Of a stretch of 42,600 bases of DNA, positions 34,891-42,600 are shown piece after piece (the first letter of the stretch is position 1; each line of letters opens with the position of its first letter). The position numbers and the translations under genes were made by a program. The DNA comes from an uncultured Clostridia bacterium. Lineage in GTDB: Bacteria > Bacillota > Clostridia > TANB77 > CAG-508. The notes beneath the pieces are model-generated. The model worked only from the letters and a program-made list of their open reading frames with translations. It was not told the origin of the DNA and ran no database searches. The DNA lies in NCBI GenBank assembly GCA_949118805.1, contig CASAUJ010000012.1, positions 1-42,600 of the forward strand, read 5' to 3'.

Positions 34891-35556
34891 ATGCCAATGA
34901 AATCAAAAAAGAAAAAGGAAAATCAGTTAATAAAAATAGAAAATTTTATAGATTTTAATCAAACCATAAAACCAGAAGAAGAAACTTTTCAAAAATTAAT
35001 GTTTATTTATGCAATGGCAATTAAGCAATTAAAAACCAAGTTAGAAATCTTAAAAGATGAATTTGAAATATTTTATAATTATGACTTAATAGATCATTTA
35101 AATACAAGAATCAAAGAACCAAAGAGTATTTTAACAAAAATGAAAAAAAGAGGAATTCCCCTCACCTATCAAGAGATGATTGAAAATATTAATGATATTG
35201 CAGGAATTAGGATAGTATGCCCTTTAAAAAAAGATATATTTTCCATCAAAGATTTAATTCAAAATATGATAGACGTTAATATTTTGAAGGAAAAAGATTA
35301 TATTACATATCCTAAAAAAAGTGGTTATTCGAGTTATCACCTGATTGTAGAAGTTCCCGTTAATTTATCCAAACAAAATATTTATGTAAAAGTAGAAATT
35401 CAAATTCGAACCATTGCCATGGATTTTTGGTCTACTTTAGAACATAAAGTAAAATACAAACCAGAAGAAAAAATTGGTAAACAAGAATCAAAAGAATGGG
35501 TGAATTGTGCCAAAATGATTAACAAATTAGACAATAAAATGATGCTTTTGAATTAG
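34891..35556 (+). CDS. Small alarmone synthetase (RelA/SpoT-domain GTP pyrophosphokinase)
   Basis: 221 residues from ATG 34891 with AAGAGG upstream. A stand-alone RelA/SpoT nucleotidyltransferase domain: RIKEPKSILTK, DIAGIRIVCPL, KKSGYSSYHLIV, and VEIQIRTIAMDFWSTLEHK. It lacks the hydrolase, TGS and ACT domains of full RelA. Makes (p)ppGpp-type alarmones from ATP and GTP/GDP. A GTG at 34885 overlaps the ribosome binding site and is less likely as start. Confidence 0.92.
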   Translation: MPMKSKKKKENQLIKIENFIDFNQTIKPEEETFQKLMFIYAMAIKQLKTKLEILKDEFEIFYNYDLIDHLNTRIKEPKSILTKMKKRGIPLTYQEMIENINDIAGIRIVCPLKKDIFSIKDLIQNMIDVNILKEKDYITYPKKSGYSSYHLIVEVPVNLSKQNIYVKVEIQIRTIAMDFWSTLEHKVKYKPEEKIGKQESKEWVNCAKMINKLDNKMMLLN

Positions 35557-35704
35557 TCTCTATGCGTAGATATTAAGGAATGAAAACTTAATATCTTTTT
35601 TGAATTGAAAAAATTAGGAAACAAAGAAGGATTTATGTAAAATGCGTCGAATAATATAACTATGTAGATTTATTTAGAAAAATTTGAAAGAAAGTGAGGG
35701 AAAA

Positions 35705-37486
35705 ATGCAACGTTATAGTGATGAGATAATAGATGAAGTAAGACAAACAAACGATATTGTAGATATCATATCACAATATGTGCATTTAAAAAGAAGTGGC
35801 AGAAATTTTTTTGGATTATGCCCATTTCATAATGAAAAATCTCCCTCTTTTTCAGTATCACCAGACAAGCAAATATTTCATTGTTTTGGTTGCGGCGTGG
35901 GTGGTAATGTGTTTACTTTTCTAACAAAAATAGAAGGGATTAATTTTGTAGAAGCAATTCAAACTTTAGCAGAAAGATCCAATATACAGTTACCAACCTT
36001 AGAAAACAATCGAGATACGATAAAAGAACAATTGAAAGCAAAAGTTTATAAAGTAAATGAATTTGCAGCTAATTATTATCATCAAAATCTATATCAACCA
36101 GGATCAAAAATTGCACAAGAATATATAAAGAAGAGAAAATTAACAAACGAAACTTTACAATCATTCCAAATTGGATTTTCAGGGAAATTTGATGAATTAT
36201 ATCAAGAATTAAAGAAGCAAAAATTTGAAGAAGCAGAAATTTTAGAATCAGGATTAGTCAATAAAAATGAGAGAGGGCAATATATAGATCGATATCGAAA
36301 CAGACTCATGTTTCCAATTTGTGATGCGCGAGGAAGAGTAATTGCTTTTGGGGGAAGAGTTTTGGATGACTCCAAACCAAAATATATCAATTCTCCTGAA
36401 AACATAGTATATAGCAAAGGGAGAAATTTATTTGGGTTAAATGTTGCGAAAAAAGGAGATATCAAACAGATTCTAATTGTAGAAGGATATATGGATGTTA
36501 TTTCTTTGCATCAAAGAGGCATTACCAATGTAGTAGCGCCATTAGGAACCGCACTAACCCAGCAACAAGGATGGTTGTTAAGAAAAAGTGCAGAAAAAAT
36601 TATTTTAAGTTTTGATTCTGATGAAGCAGGATTAATGGCAAAAATGAGAGCTTTGGATATTTTGCAAGATATGGGATGTGACATTCGAATTTTGCAAATG
36701 GAAGGAGCAAAAGATCCAGATGAATATATCATTAAATATGGAAATGCTAGATTTCATAATTTAATTGAAAAAGCACTTTCTGTGATCGAATTTAAAGTAA
36801 AAGTATTGAAGCAAAATCTAAATATAGAGGTAGTGAATGACAAAATTAAGTTTCTAAACGAGATTGCAAAACTGATTGCGAAGGTAGACAATACGATGGA
36901 AAGAGAAGTCTATATTGAAAAAATTGCAAAAGAGTATGACATATCCAAAGAAGCAATTTATGCAGAAGTGAACAAATTAATGTATGCTGGTAAAAAAAGT
37001 GAAAAAATATTAGATAAAGCAAAACCAGTCATAAATCATAAGAAAATAGAAGAAAAACAAATTTCACAAGTCATTAAGAAAAGAGAAAATACAGTAATCT
37101 CTATCTTACTAACAGGAGATTCTAATATTTTCCAAATTGTGAAACAAAATATTCAAATAGGAGACTTTAAAGATTCTATTAATCAAAAAATCATACAAAA
37201 ATTGTATGAAGAATTTGAAAAAGGAAATAGTAATATAAATAGCATTATTGATATGTTGGAAGAAGAAGAGCAAAGCCATATTACTGAAATTATGGCAGAT
37301 GATTATGAAATCAAAGATGTAGAAAAAGCAATTGATGATATTATGCAAGGATATGAAAAAGACAAGCTAAATGCTCGTAAATTTGAAATATTAGAATTAT
37401 TAGAAAAAGAGCTAGAAGGAGAAGAGAAAAAGCAATTAGAAAAAGAATTAAGTGATCTAATTATACGATTAGCAAGAATGAAATAA
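35705..37486 (+). CDS. dnaG: DNA primase
   Basis: 593 residues from ATG 35705. Zinc finger CPFHNEKSPS...HCFGCG (about 37-62), catalytic RNA-polymerase core with GFSG, FGGR, and a Toprim domain with VEGYMDVIS and SFDSDEAG. A helical C-terminal domain for helicase contact follows. It synthesises RNA primers at the replication fork. It is followed closely by rpoD, the common dnaG-rpoD arrangement. GTGAGGGA is the probable ribosome binding site. Confidence 0.95.
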   Translation: MQRYSDEIIDEVRQTNDIVDIISQYVHLKRSGRNFFGLCPFHNEKSPSFSVSPDKQIFHCFGCGVGGNVFTFLTKIEGINFVEAIQTLAERSNIQLPTLENNRDTIKEQLKAKVYKVNEFAANYYHQNLYQPGSKIAQEYIKKRKLTNETLQSFQIGFSGKFDELYQELKKQKFEEAEILESGLVNKNERGQYIDRYRNRLMFPICDARGRVIAFGGRVLDDSKPKYINSPENIVYSKGRNLFGLNVAKKGDIKQILIVEGYMDVISLHQRGITNVVAPLGTALTQQQGWLLRKSAEKIILSFDSDEAGLMAKMRALDILQDMGCDIRILQMEGAKDPDEYIIKYGNARFHNLIEKALSVIEFKVKVLKQNLNIEVVNDKIKFLNEIAKLIAKVDNTMEREVYIEKIAKEYDISKEAIYAEVNKLMYAGKKSEKILDKAKPVINHKKIEEKQISQVIKKRENTVISILLTGDSNIFQIVKQNIQIGDFKDSINQKIIQKLYEEFEKGNSNINSIIDMLEEEEQSHITEIMADDYEIKDVEKAIDDIMQGYEKDKLNARKFEILELLEKELEGEEKKQLEKELSDLIIRLARMK

Positions 37487-37533
37487 AAGACTTTTAATTG
37501 GGAAAGATTTTTAGAGAGGGGAAGGAATAGAAG

Positions 37534-38763
37534 ATGGCAGAAAAGAAAAAGGAAGAATTAGAAAAAAAGGATTTAAAAATAAAGAAAAAAGAAAAGATAG
37601 AAGAAGCAAGAAAAATAGCACAGAAAAAAGCAGAAGATAAAAAAGAGATAGAAAAAGAGGAAAAAGAAAACGAGACGAATCATAAAGTAAAAGAGGAAAA
37701 AGTAAATAGCATTTTAAAGAAAGCAAAAGAAAAAGGTCAAATAACTTATGGGGATTTAGCATCTGAATTAGATGATGTGAATCCTGATCAAATAGACCAA
37801 GTTTTCGATGCTTTTGAAGAACTAGGAGTTGATTTGTTAGCAGACGAACTAGAAGAAGAGCCAGATATTGAAGATTTAAAAGAAGTGGAAGAATTAAAAC
37901 TAGATGAAATAACAGAAACTAGTTATGAGGGAATTAATGTAGATGATCCAGTTAGAATGTATTTAAGAGAAATTGGAAGAATACAACTTTTAACCTTTGA
38001 ACAAGAACTAGAACTAGCGAAGAAAATTTTAGAAGGAGACGAAGAAGCAAAACAACAATTAGCAGAATCTAATTTAAGATTAGTAGTAAGTATTGCCAAA
38101 AAATATGTTGGTAGAGGGATGTTATTTTTAGACTTAATCCAAGAGGGAAATATGGGGTTAATCAAAGCTGTTGAGAAATTTGATTATACAAAAGGATTCA
38201 AATTTAGTACTTATGCAACTTGGTGGATTAGACAAGCAATTACAAGAGCCATTGCTGATCAAGCAAGAACCATAAGAATTCCAGTGCATATGGTGGAAAC
38301 CATTAATAAACTAATCAGAACATCTAGACATTTATTACAACAAATGGGAAGAGAACCAACCCCAGATGAAATTGCAGCAGAAATGGAAATACCAGTAGAA
38401 AAAGTAATGGAAATTCAAAAAATAGCACAAGATCCAGTTTCTTTGGAAACACCAATTGGAGAGGAAGATGATAGCCATTTAGGAGATTTCATACAAGATG
38501 ATGATAGTCCAGCTCCACATGATTCAGCAGCTTATACATTATTAAAAGAACAACTAGAGGATGTTATGAATACATTAACCCCTCGAGAAGCAAAAGTTTT
38601 AAAATTAAGATTTGGTTTAGAAGATGGAAAAGCTAGAACATTAGAAGAAGTAGGGCGTGAATTTGAGGTAACACGTGAAAGAATTCGACAAATTGAAGCA
38701 AAAGCTTTGCGAAAATTAAGACATCCTAGTAGAAGTAAAAAATTGCGTGATTATATGGGATAA
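37534..38763 (+). CDS. rpoD: Primary sigma factor SigA (RpoD)
   Basis: 409 residues. A Lys/Glu-rich N-terminal extension (about 1-55) precedes region 1.1 (about 57-105). Regions 2-4 are complete: DLIQEGNMGLIKAVEKFDYT and FSTYATWWIRQAI (region 2), RIPVHMVETINKL (region 3), and EVTRERIRQIEAKALRKLRH (region 4.2). It directs RNA polymerase to the TTGACA/TATAAT promoters seen throughout the window. Follows dnaG. Confidence 0.96.
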   Translation: MAEKKKEELEKKDLKIKKKEKIEEARKIAQKKAEDKKEIEKEEKENETNHKVKEEKVNSILKKAKEKGQITYGDLASELDDVNPDQIDQVFDAFEELGVDLLADELEEEPDIEDLKEVEELKLDEITETSYEGINVDDPVRMYLREIGRIQLLTFEQELELAKKILEGDEEAKQQLAESNLRLVVSIAKKYVGRGMLFLDLIQEGNMGLIKAVEKFDYTKGFKFSTYATWWIRQAITRAIADQARTIRIPVHMVETINKLIRTSRHLLQQMGREPTPDEIAAEMEIPVEKVMEIQKIAQDPVSLETPIGEEDDSHLGDFIQDDDSPAPHDSAAYTLLKEQLEDVMNTLTPREAKVLKLRFGLEDGKARTLEEVGREFEVTRERIRQIEAKALRKLRHPSRSKKLRDYMG

Positions 38764-38804
38764 GATATCAAAAAAGAATATCTCAGGAGCAAAGGAAGGA
38801 AAAA

Positions 38805-39869
38805 ATGGAGCAAATTATTGATTTTATAACCAATATTACAACCGTACAGATAATAGACATAGCAATTGCAATAGGAATAATTCTATTTTTAAGAATTTTT
38901 AGTGGAACAATCTCATATATCATTATTAGAATGTTTAAGATAAAAGAGAAAAAAGCAAAAAATATAAAAGAGAGTGCATTTTATCATCCTTTAAAAGTAT
39001 TTTTTATCCTATTGGGATTTTATTTAGCCATTGTATTTTTAAAGGTACCACTAAAAATAGAACCAGAAATGATGATAATAGCAGATCGAGCTTTTATTAT
39101 TATTAGTACCATGGCATTTGCAAAAGGACTGGCTACAAGTTTTACTCCCAAATCTTCTTTGTATAAAAAGATAAAGGAAAAAACAAGTAAAGAAATAGAA
39201 GATTCTATGTTCGACTTTGTTTTAAAAATCATTCGAATTGTTATTTATTTAATTGCAGCATTTATTATCATAACAGTATTTGGCATAAATTTGAATGGAC
39301 TAGTAGCAGGATTAGGAATTGGAGGAGTTATTTTCACTTTGGCTGCACAAGACACAGCTAAGAATTTATTTGCGGGAGTTGTAGTTTTCTTAGATAAGCC
39401 TTTTGTAGTAGGAGATTGGATAGAGGTAGATAAGTTTGAAGGAACAGTGGAAGACATTACTTTTCGAAGTACAAGAGTAAGAACTTTTGAAAATTCAGTG
39501 GTAAATATACCAAATGCTATTATTTCTAATGCTTCTATCATTAATTGGAGCAAAATGGAGAAAAGAAGATACCGTACCAATTTGTGTATTGCCTTAAACA
39601 CTCCATTAGACAAATTAGAAAATTTTAAAACAAAGGTAAAAGACATGTTACAAGAAAGAGAAGCAATTTATGATGACTCCATTATTGTAAAATTTGATAA
39701 CATTACAGAAAATGGTTTAAATGTCTTAATATGCAGTTATACCGATTCAGTTGATTATAGTAGTTATATTGCTGAAAGAGAAAACATTAACTATAAAATT
39801 ATGAAAATTTTAAAAGAAGAAAACATTGAATTAGCTTATGATACAAAAACAATCTATGTAAAAAATTAA
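38805..39869 (+). CDS. MscS-family mechanosensitive channel
   Basis: 354 residues. Membrane segments at about 15-35, 62-82 and 140-160, then the pore helix GLGIGGVIFTLAAQDTAKN, FLDKPFVVGDWIEV (the beta-domain entry) and the soluble vestibule. Releases solutes on hypo-osmotic shock. It starts 41 bases after rpoD with AAAGGAAGG upstream. Confidence 0.92.
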   Translation: MEQIIDFITNITTVQIIDIAIAIGIILFLRIFSGTISYIIIRMFKIKEKKAKNIKESAFYHPLKVFFILLGFYLAIVFLKVPLKIEPEMMIIADRAFIIISTMAFAKGLATSFTPKSSLYKKIKEKTSKEIEDSMFDFVLKIIRIVIYLIAAFIIITVFGINLNGLVAGLGIGGVIFTLAAQDTAKNLFAGVVVFLDKPFVVGDWIEVDKFEGTVEDITFRSTRVRTFENSVVNIPNAIISNASIINWSKMEKRRYRTNLCIALNTPLDKLENFKTKVKDMLQEREAIYDDSIIVKFDNITENGLNVLICSYTDSVDYSSYIAERENINYKIMKILKEENIELAYDTKTIYVKN

Positions 39870-39874
39870 AAACT

Positions 39875-39930
39875 TGGGCATATAGTGTTTCTACATTATA
39901 TGTCCCTAATTGATTGTTTTATTTTCACAA
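39875..39930 (+). terminator. Probable terminator
   Basis: GGGCATATAGTG pairs, with wobbles, to CATTATATGTCC; the T-rich tail is loose. Confidence 0.5.
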
Positions 39931-39982
39931 GAAAGACACAAAAACTTTTTATAATAAAAAAAAAGAATAAGGAGTGAAAGGA

Positions 39983-40660
39983 ATGTCTAATCATTTAATT
40001 TTAGTAGTAGATGATGAACAAAGAATGAGAAAATTAATCAAGGATTTTTTGAAGGCAAAAGGATATAGCATTTTAGAAGCAGAAGATGGAGAAAAGGCAT
40101 TAGAAATATTTGAAGAAAATAAAAATAAAATTACACTAATTTTATTAGATGTAATGATGCCTAAATTAGATGGTTGGTCTGTTCTTCGTCAAATACGACA
40201 AGAATCAAAAGTTCCTATTATTATGCTAACAGCAAGAGGAGAAGAACAAGATGAGTTATTTGGTTTTGAATTAGGTGTAGATGAATATATAGCAAAACCA
40301 TTTAGTCCAAAAATACTAGTAGCAAGGGTAGAAGCAATTCTAAAAAGAACAACAAAAGACATGGAAGAAGTAAAAGATTATGCAGGAATTGAAATTAATA
40401 AAGAAGGAAGAACGGTAAAAGTAGATGGAAAAATAGTCGAACTTAGCTTAAGAGAATATGAACTTCTTCTCTATTTAATTGAAAATGAGAATATTGCTTT
40501 ATCACGTGATAAAATCCTAAATAATGTATGGAATTATGATTATTATGGAGATTCTAGAACAATTGATAGTCATATCAAAAAAATAAGACATAAATTAGGG
40601 AAGAAAGGAAAATATATCAAAACAATGAGAGGAATAGGATATAAATTTGAAATGAAATAA
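39983..40660 (+). CDS. OmpR-type response regulator
   Basis: 225 residues from ATG 39983 with AAGGAG upstream. Receiver domain with acidic pair D10/D11, phospho-acceptor Asp56 in LLLDVMMP, MLTARG and KPFSP. C-terminal winged helix of the OmpR/PhoB type (SLREYELLLYLIEN, DSRTIDSHIKKIRHKLG, MRGIGYKFE). Paired with the kinase 31 bases downstream. Confidence 0.94.
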   Translation: MSNHLILVVDDEQRMRKLIKDFLKAKGYSILEAEDGEKALEIFEENKNKITLILLDVMMPKLDGWSVLRQIRQESKVPIIMLTARGEEQDELFGFELGVDEYIAKPFSPKILVARVEAILKRTTKDMEEVKDYAGIEINKEGRTVKVDGKIVELSLREYELLLYLIENENIALSRDKILNNVWNYDYYGDSRTIDSHIKKIRHKLGKKGKYIKTMRGIGYKFEMK

Positions 40661-40690
40661 ATTTGTCAAAAGTAGAAAAAGGGGGACGAA

Positions 40691-42190
40691 ATGGAAAAGA
40701 TAAAAAATGCACTAAAATCAGTTCGAGTAAGACTTTTTGTTACCTTGTCATTTGTTATTTTACTAATTATTTTATTTTTAATATTAGTTAATAATTTTGT
40801 TTTTGGACAATTTTATATTTACAGTAAAACAAAATCTTTGAAATCAGTATATCAAGTAGTAAATAATTATTTTAGAGAGGAAGAAAATATCGATTTAGAA
40901 ATTCAATTGGAAAGAATTGCTATTAATAATAATTTTGATATATTAATTAAAAATGACCAAAATGTAAATATCTATACTTCCAATAAAGATTTTTTCTCTA
41001 CATTAGGACAAATGAATGAAATGACAAGTCGATTTAATAATAATTCAGGAGAAATGGTTGAAAAGGGTGAAAAATTTTCCATAAAAAAAATAAAAGATAA
41101 TAAAAATGGGATTACTTATATTTTGTTGTCTGCTACTTTAGATAATGGTTATTTATTGTATATTAGGATTCCGATTACTTCCATTCAAGAAAGTGTAAAA
41201 ATATCCAATAATTTTTTATATTTAATGGCAGGATTTACGATTTTAATTTCTGCAGTTATTGTATCCTATGTAGCGAGAAAATTTGGAGATCCGATTTCAG
41301 AATTAAATGATATTGCAAAAAAAATGTCTAATTTAGATTTTAGCCATAAATATAGAATCACAGATGCTGATGATGAAATTAATAATTTAGGAAAAAGTAT
41401 AAATGTAATGTCAGATAAATTAGAAAAAACAATACAACAATTAAGAAGTACCAATATAGAATTAGAAAAAGACATAGAAGAGAAATCAAAAATCGATGAA
41501 ATGAGAAAAAGTTTTATATCAGATGTATCCCATGAATTAAAAACGCCAATTGCCTTAATACAAGGGTATAGTGAAGGATTGTTAGAAAATGTTAATTCAG
41601 ATGAAGAAAGTAGAAAATTTTATGCAGAAGTTATATTAGACGAAACCAATAAAATGGACCGACTAGTAAAACAATTATTAGAATTAATGAAATTAGAATA
41701 TGGAAAAAGAGAATTTGAAGACCAGAGATTTAATCTTGTAGAATTACAAAAAGAAGTGGTACGTAAATCTCAGGTAATGTTAGAAGAAAAAGAAGTGGAA
41801 GTAAAATTTAAAACACCAACTGAAATCAATGTTTTTGCCGATGATTTTTATATTGAGCAAGTCATTAGTAATTATATGACAAATGCGATCAAACATGTAA
41901 AAGAAATCAAAGGAGAGAAATATATCCAAATAGAAAATGTAGTAAATATTGAAAAAAACAAAGTAAGAGTAAAAGTATTTAATACAGGAGAAAACATAGC
42001 AGAAGATGACATGGCGAGAATTTGGAATCGTTTTTATAAAGTAGATGAATCTAGAAACCGAGAAAACGGAGGAACAGGAATAGGACTATCCTTTGTAAAA
42101 GCAGTTATGAACAATTATGAAAATGGATATGGAGCCATTAATCATGACAATGGTGTAGAATTTTATTTAGAATTAGATTTAAGTATTTAG
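40691..42190 (+). CDS. Sensor histidine kinase
   Basis: 499 residues. Membrane segments at about 15-37 and 175-197 bracket an extracellular sensor loop of about 135 residues. Then HAMP, a coiled coil, HisKA with His281 in VSHELKTP, and HATPase_c with the N box NYMTNAIKHV and the G2 box GGTGIGLSFVK, which here is intact in zero frame. AGGGGGACG precedes the ATG. Partner of the upstream regulator; the stimulus is unknown. A REP repeat starts on the base after its stop codon. Confidence 0.93.
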   Translation: MEKIKNALKSVRVRLFVTLSFVILLIILFLILVNNFVFGQFYIYSKTKSLKSVYQVVNNYFREEENIDLEIQLERIAINNNFDILIKNDQNVNIYTSNKDFFSTLGQMNEMTSRFNNNSGEMVEKGEKFSIKKIKDNKNGITYILLSATLDNGYLLYIRIPITSIQESVKISNNFLYLMAGFTILISAVIVSYVARKFGDPISELNDIAKKMSNLDFSHKYRITDADDEINNLGKSINVMSDKLEKTIQQLRSTNIELEKDIEEKSKIDEMRKSFISDVSHELKTPIALIQGYSEGLLENVNSDEESRKFYAEVILDETNKMDRLVKQLLELMKLEYGKREFEDQRFNLVELQKEVVRKSQVMLEEKEVEVKFKTPTEINVFADDFYIEQVISNYMTNAIKHVKEIKGEKYIQIENVVNIEKNKVRVKVFNTGENIAEDDMARIWNRFYKVDESRNRENGGTGIGLSFVKAVMNNYENGYGAINHDNGVEFYLELDLSI

Positions 42191-42250
42191 GTGATTAGAG
42201 GGACGCTCCTTAAAATCCCCACTTTGGGGATTCAGGGGACAGTCCTTTTT
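42191..42250 (+). repeat. REP-like repeat pair after the sensor kinase
   Basis: GTGATTAGAGGGACGCTCCT followed by TAAAATCCCCAC, then GGGGATTCAGGGGACAGTCC. It directly abuts the kinase stop codon. Confidence 0.8.
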
Positions 42251-42256
42251 AAGAAT

Positions 42257-42320
42257 AAAATACCTTATTGGGGAAATATAAATTTAGTATATAGATATTT
42301 TTCGAGTAAGGTATTTTTTG
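42257..42320 (+). terminator. Probable terminator
   Basis: AAAATACCTTA pairs with TAAGGTATTTT across a loop of about 39 bases, followed by T residues. Confidence 0.6.
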
Positions 42321-42350
42321 TGATTTATTGATAAAAATGATAGGGGATAA

Positions 42351-42450
42351 AAATTATGGAAACTTGTTGACACATATCTTGCTTAGTGATAGAATGAAAA
42401 CATCAAAAAAGGTAAAAATAGAAAGACAAAAGATGAGGGGGAAAAAGAAA
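42351..42450 (+). repeat. Second copy of the pilin promoter/leader
   Basis: Close copy of 25380-25483, including the promoter TTGACA, 17 bp, TAGAAT (42367-42395). Confidence 0.8.
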
Positions 42451-42492
42451 GTGAGAAAGAAAAAGCAAGCTCTAAATAGGGGATTTACTTGA
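42451..42492 (+). pseudogene. Degenerate pilin-like start
   Basis: From GTG 42451, aligned with the ATG at 25484, it reads VRKKKQALNRGFT then TGA, with VEE after. GFTLVE is the usual prepilin motif, so the stop replaces its Leu. The sequence beyond (ISNIPIKKQET) is not hydrophobic. Likely a decayed copy of the pilin-type gene, or a leader duplication without a gene. Confidence 0.45.
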
Positions 42493-42541
42493 GTAGAAGA
42501 AATATCAAATATTCCAATAAAAAAGCAGGAAACGAAAAATT

Positions 42542-42600
42542 ATGACTTATTACCCGACAGTTTTTAAAAAAGAAAATAGAATTGCAAAAAAACACCATCT
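42542..42600 (+). CDS. Possible start of a gene running off the window
   Basis: Open from ATG 42542 to the window end (19 codons, MTYYPTVFKKENRIAKKHH...). The ribosome binding site is poor (AGGAA about 10 bases upstream). Not identified. Confidence 0.25.
   Translation, partial: MTYYPTVFKKENRIAKKHH

Noticed and set aside
42451..42540. TGA in the degenerate pilin as a recoded codon
   Set aside because: The consensus residue is Leu, the sequence after it is not pilin-like, and TGA ends other genes in the window (holB, for example).

Overview
The window reads as chromosome from a low-GC Gram-positive anaerobe, most likely an uncultured gut-type Clostridia lineage (inference from gene content; no rRNA or tRNA gene is present to place it). 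Support comes from strongly A/T-biased codons, AGA-dominated arginine use, AGGAGG-type ribosome binding sites, sigma-A promoters with 16-18 bp spacers, a four-subunit ferredoxin-dependent 2-oxoacid oxidoreductase, three small ferredoxin-type proteins, a flavodiiron protein with rubredoxin, sortase-type anchoring, and murein genes of the meso-diaminopimelate type.

Layout. 1-7.6 kb: three secreted or surface proteins forming a possible cohesin/dockerin assembly: an Ig + cohesin + dockerin protein, a cohesin protein with an LPKAG wall-sorting signal, and a giant NPCBM / transglutaminase-like / F5_8C / dockerin protein. 7.6-9.3 kb: a small Fe-S protein and pyrBI. 9.4-14.3 kb: murE, mraY, ftsW, murG. 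14.3-18.7 kb: a PAS sensor kinase, signal peptidase I, holB, ricT and a ferredoxin. 18.9-22.3 kb: a small Cys-rich protein (minus strand), a YbhN-like membrane protein, thiN, and a REP-associated tyrosine transposase (RAYT) between oppositely oriented REP repeats. 22.2-25.3 kb: porCDAB on the minus strand. 25.4-32.6 kb: two proteins with pilin-like N-termini, DUF3137 + lemA, a membrane-anchored unknown, flavodiiron protein + rubredoxin, and a small basic/acidic protein on the minus strand. 32.7-42.2 kb: scpB, a short proS, a small alarmone synthetase, dnaG-rpoD, an MscS channel and an OmpR-type two-component pair. The end holds REP repeats, a second copy of the pilin promoter/leader and a degenerate pilin start.

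Main discovery. Four otherwise intact genes (ftsW, the PAS kinase, the NPCBM/dockerin protein and DUF3137) are each broken by an apparent one-base insertion, with ftsW broken twice. All five breaks have the same form: a zero-frame CGG codon at which reading resumes one base later as GGN (glycine). In ftsW and the kinase the glycine restored is an invariant motif residue (GSGGLFG, SYGGT, GTGLGLS). Reading every CGG in the window by eye, I found about thirty in the other two phases of genes, read through normally, and in zero frame only these five plus two in dispensable terminal stretches (the YbhN C-terminal tail, and upstream of the likely lepB start). CGG therefore behaves as a +1 frameshift codon, or CGGN as a four-base glycine codon, rather than as arginine. 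Once resolved, all four proteins are full length.

A second layer of structure is a REP family (core GGGACGTTCCTTAAAATC) placed directly at stop codons and sometimes supplying the last codons of genes, plus an unrelated 30-bp perfect inverted repeat after proS.
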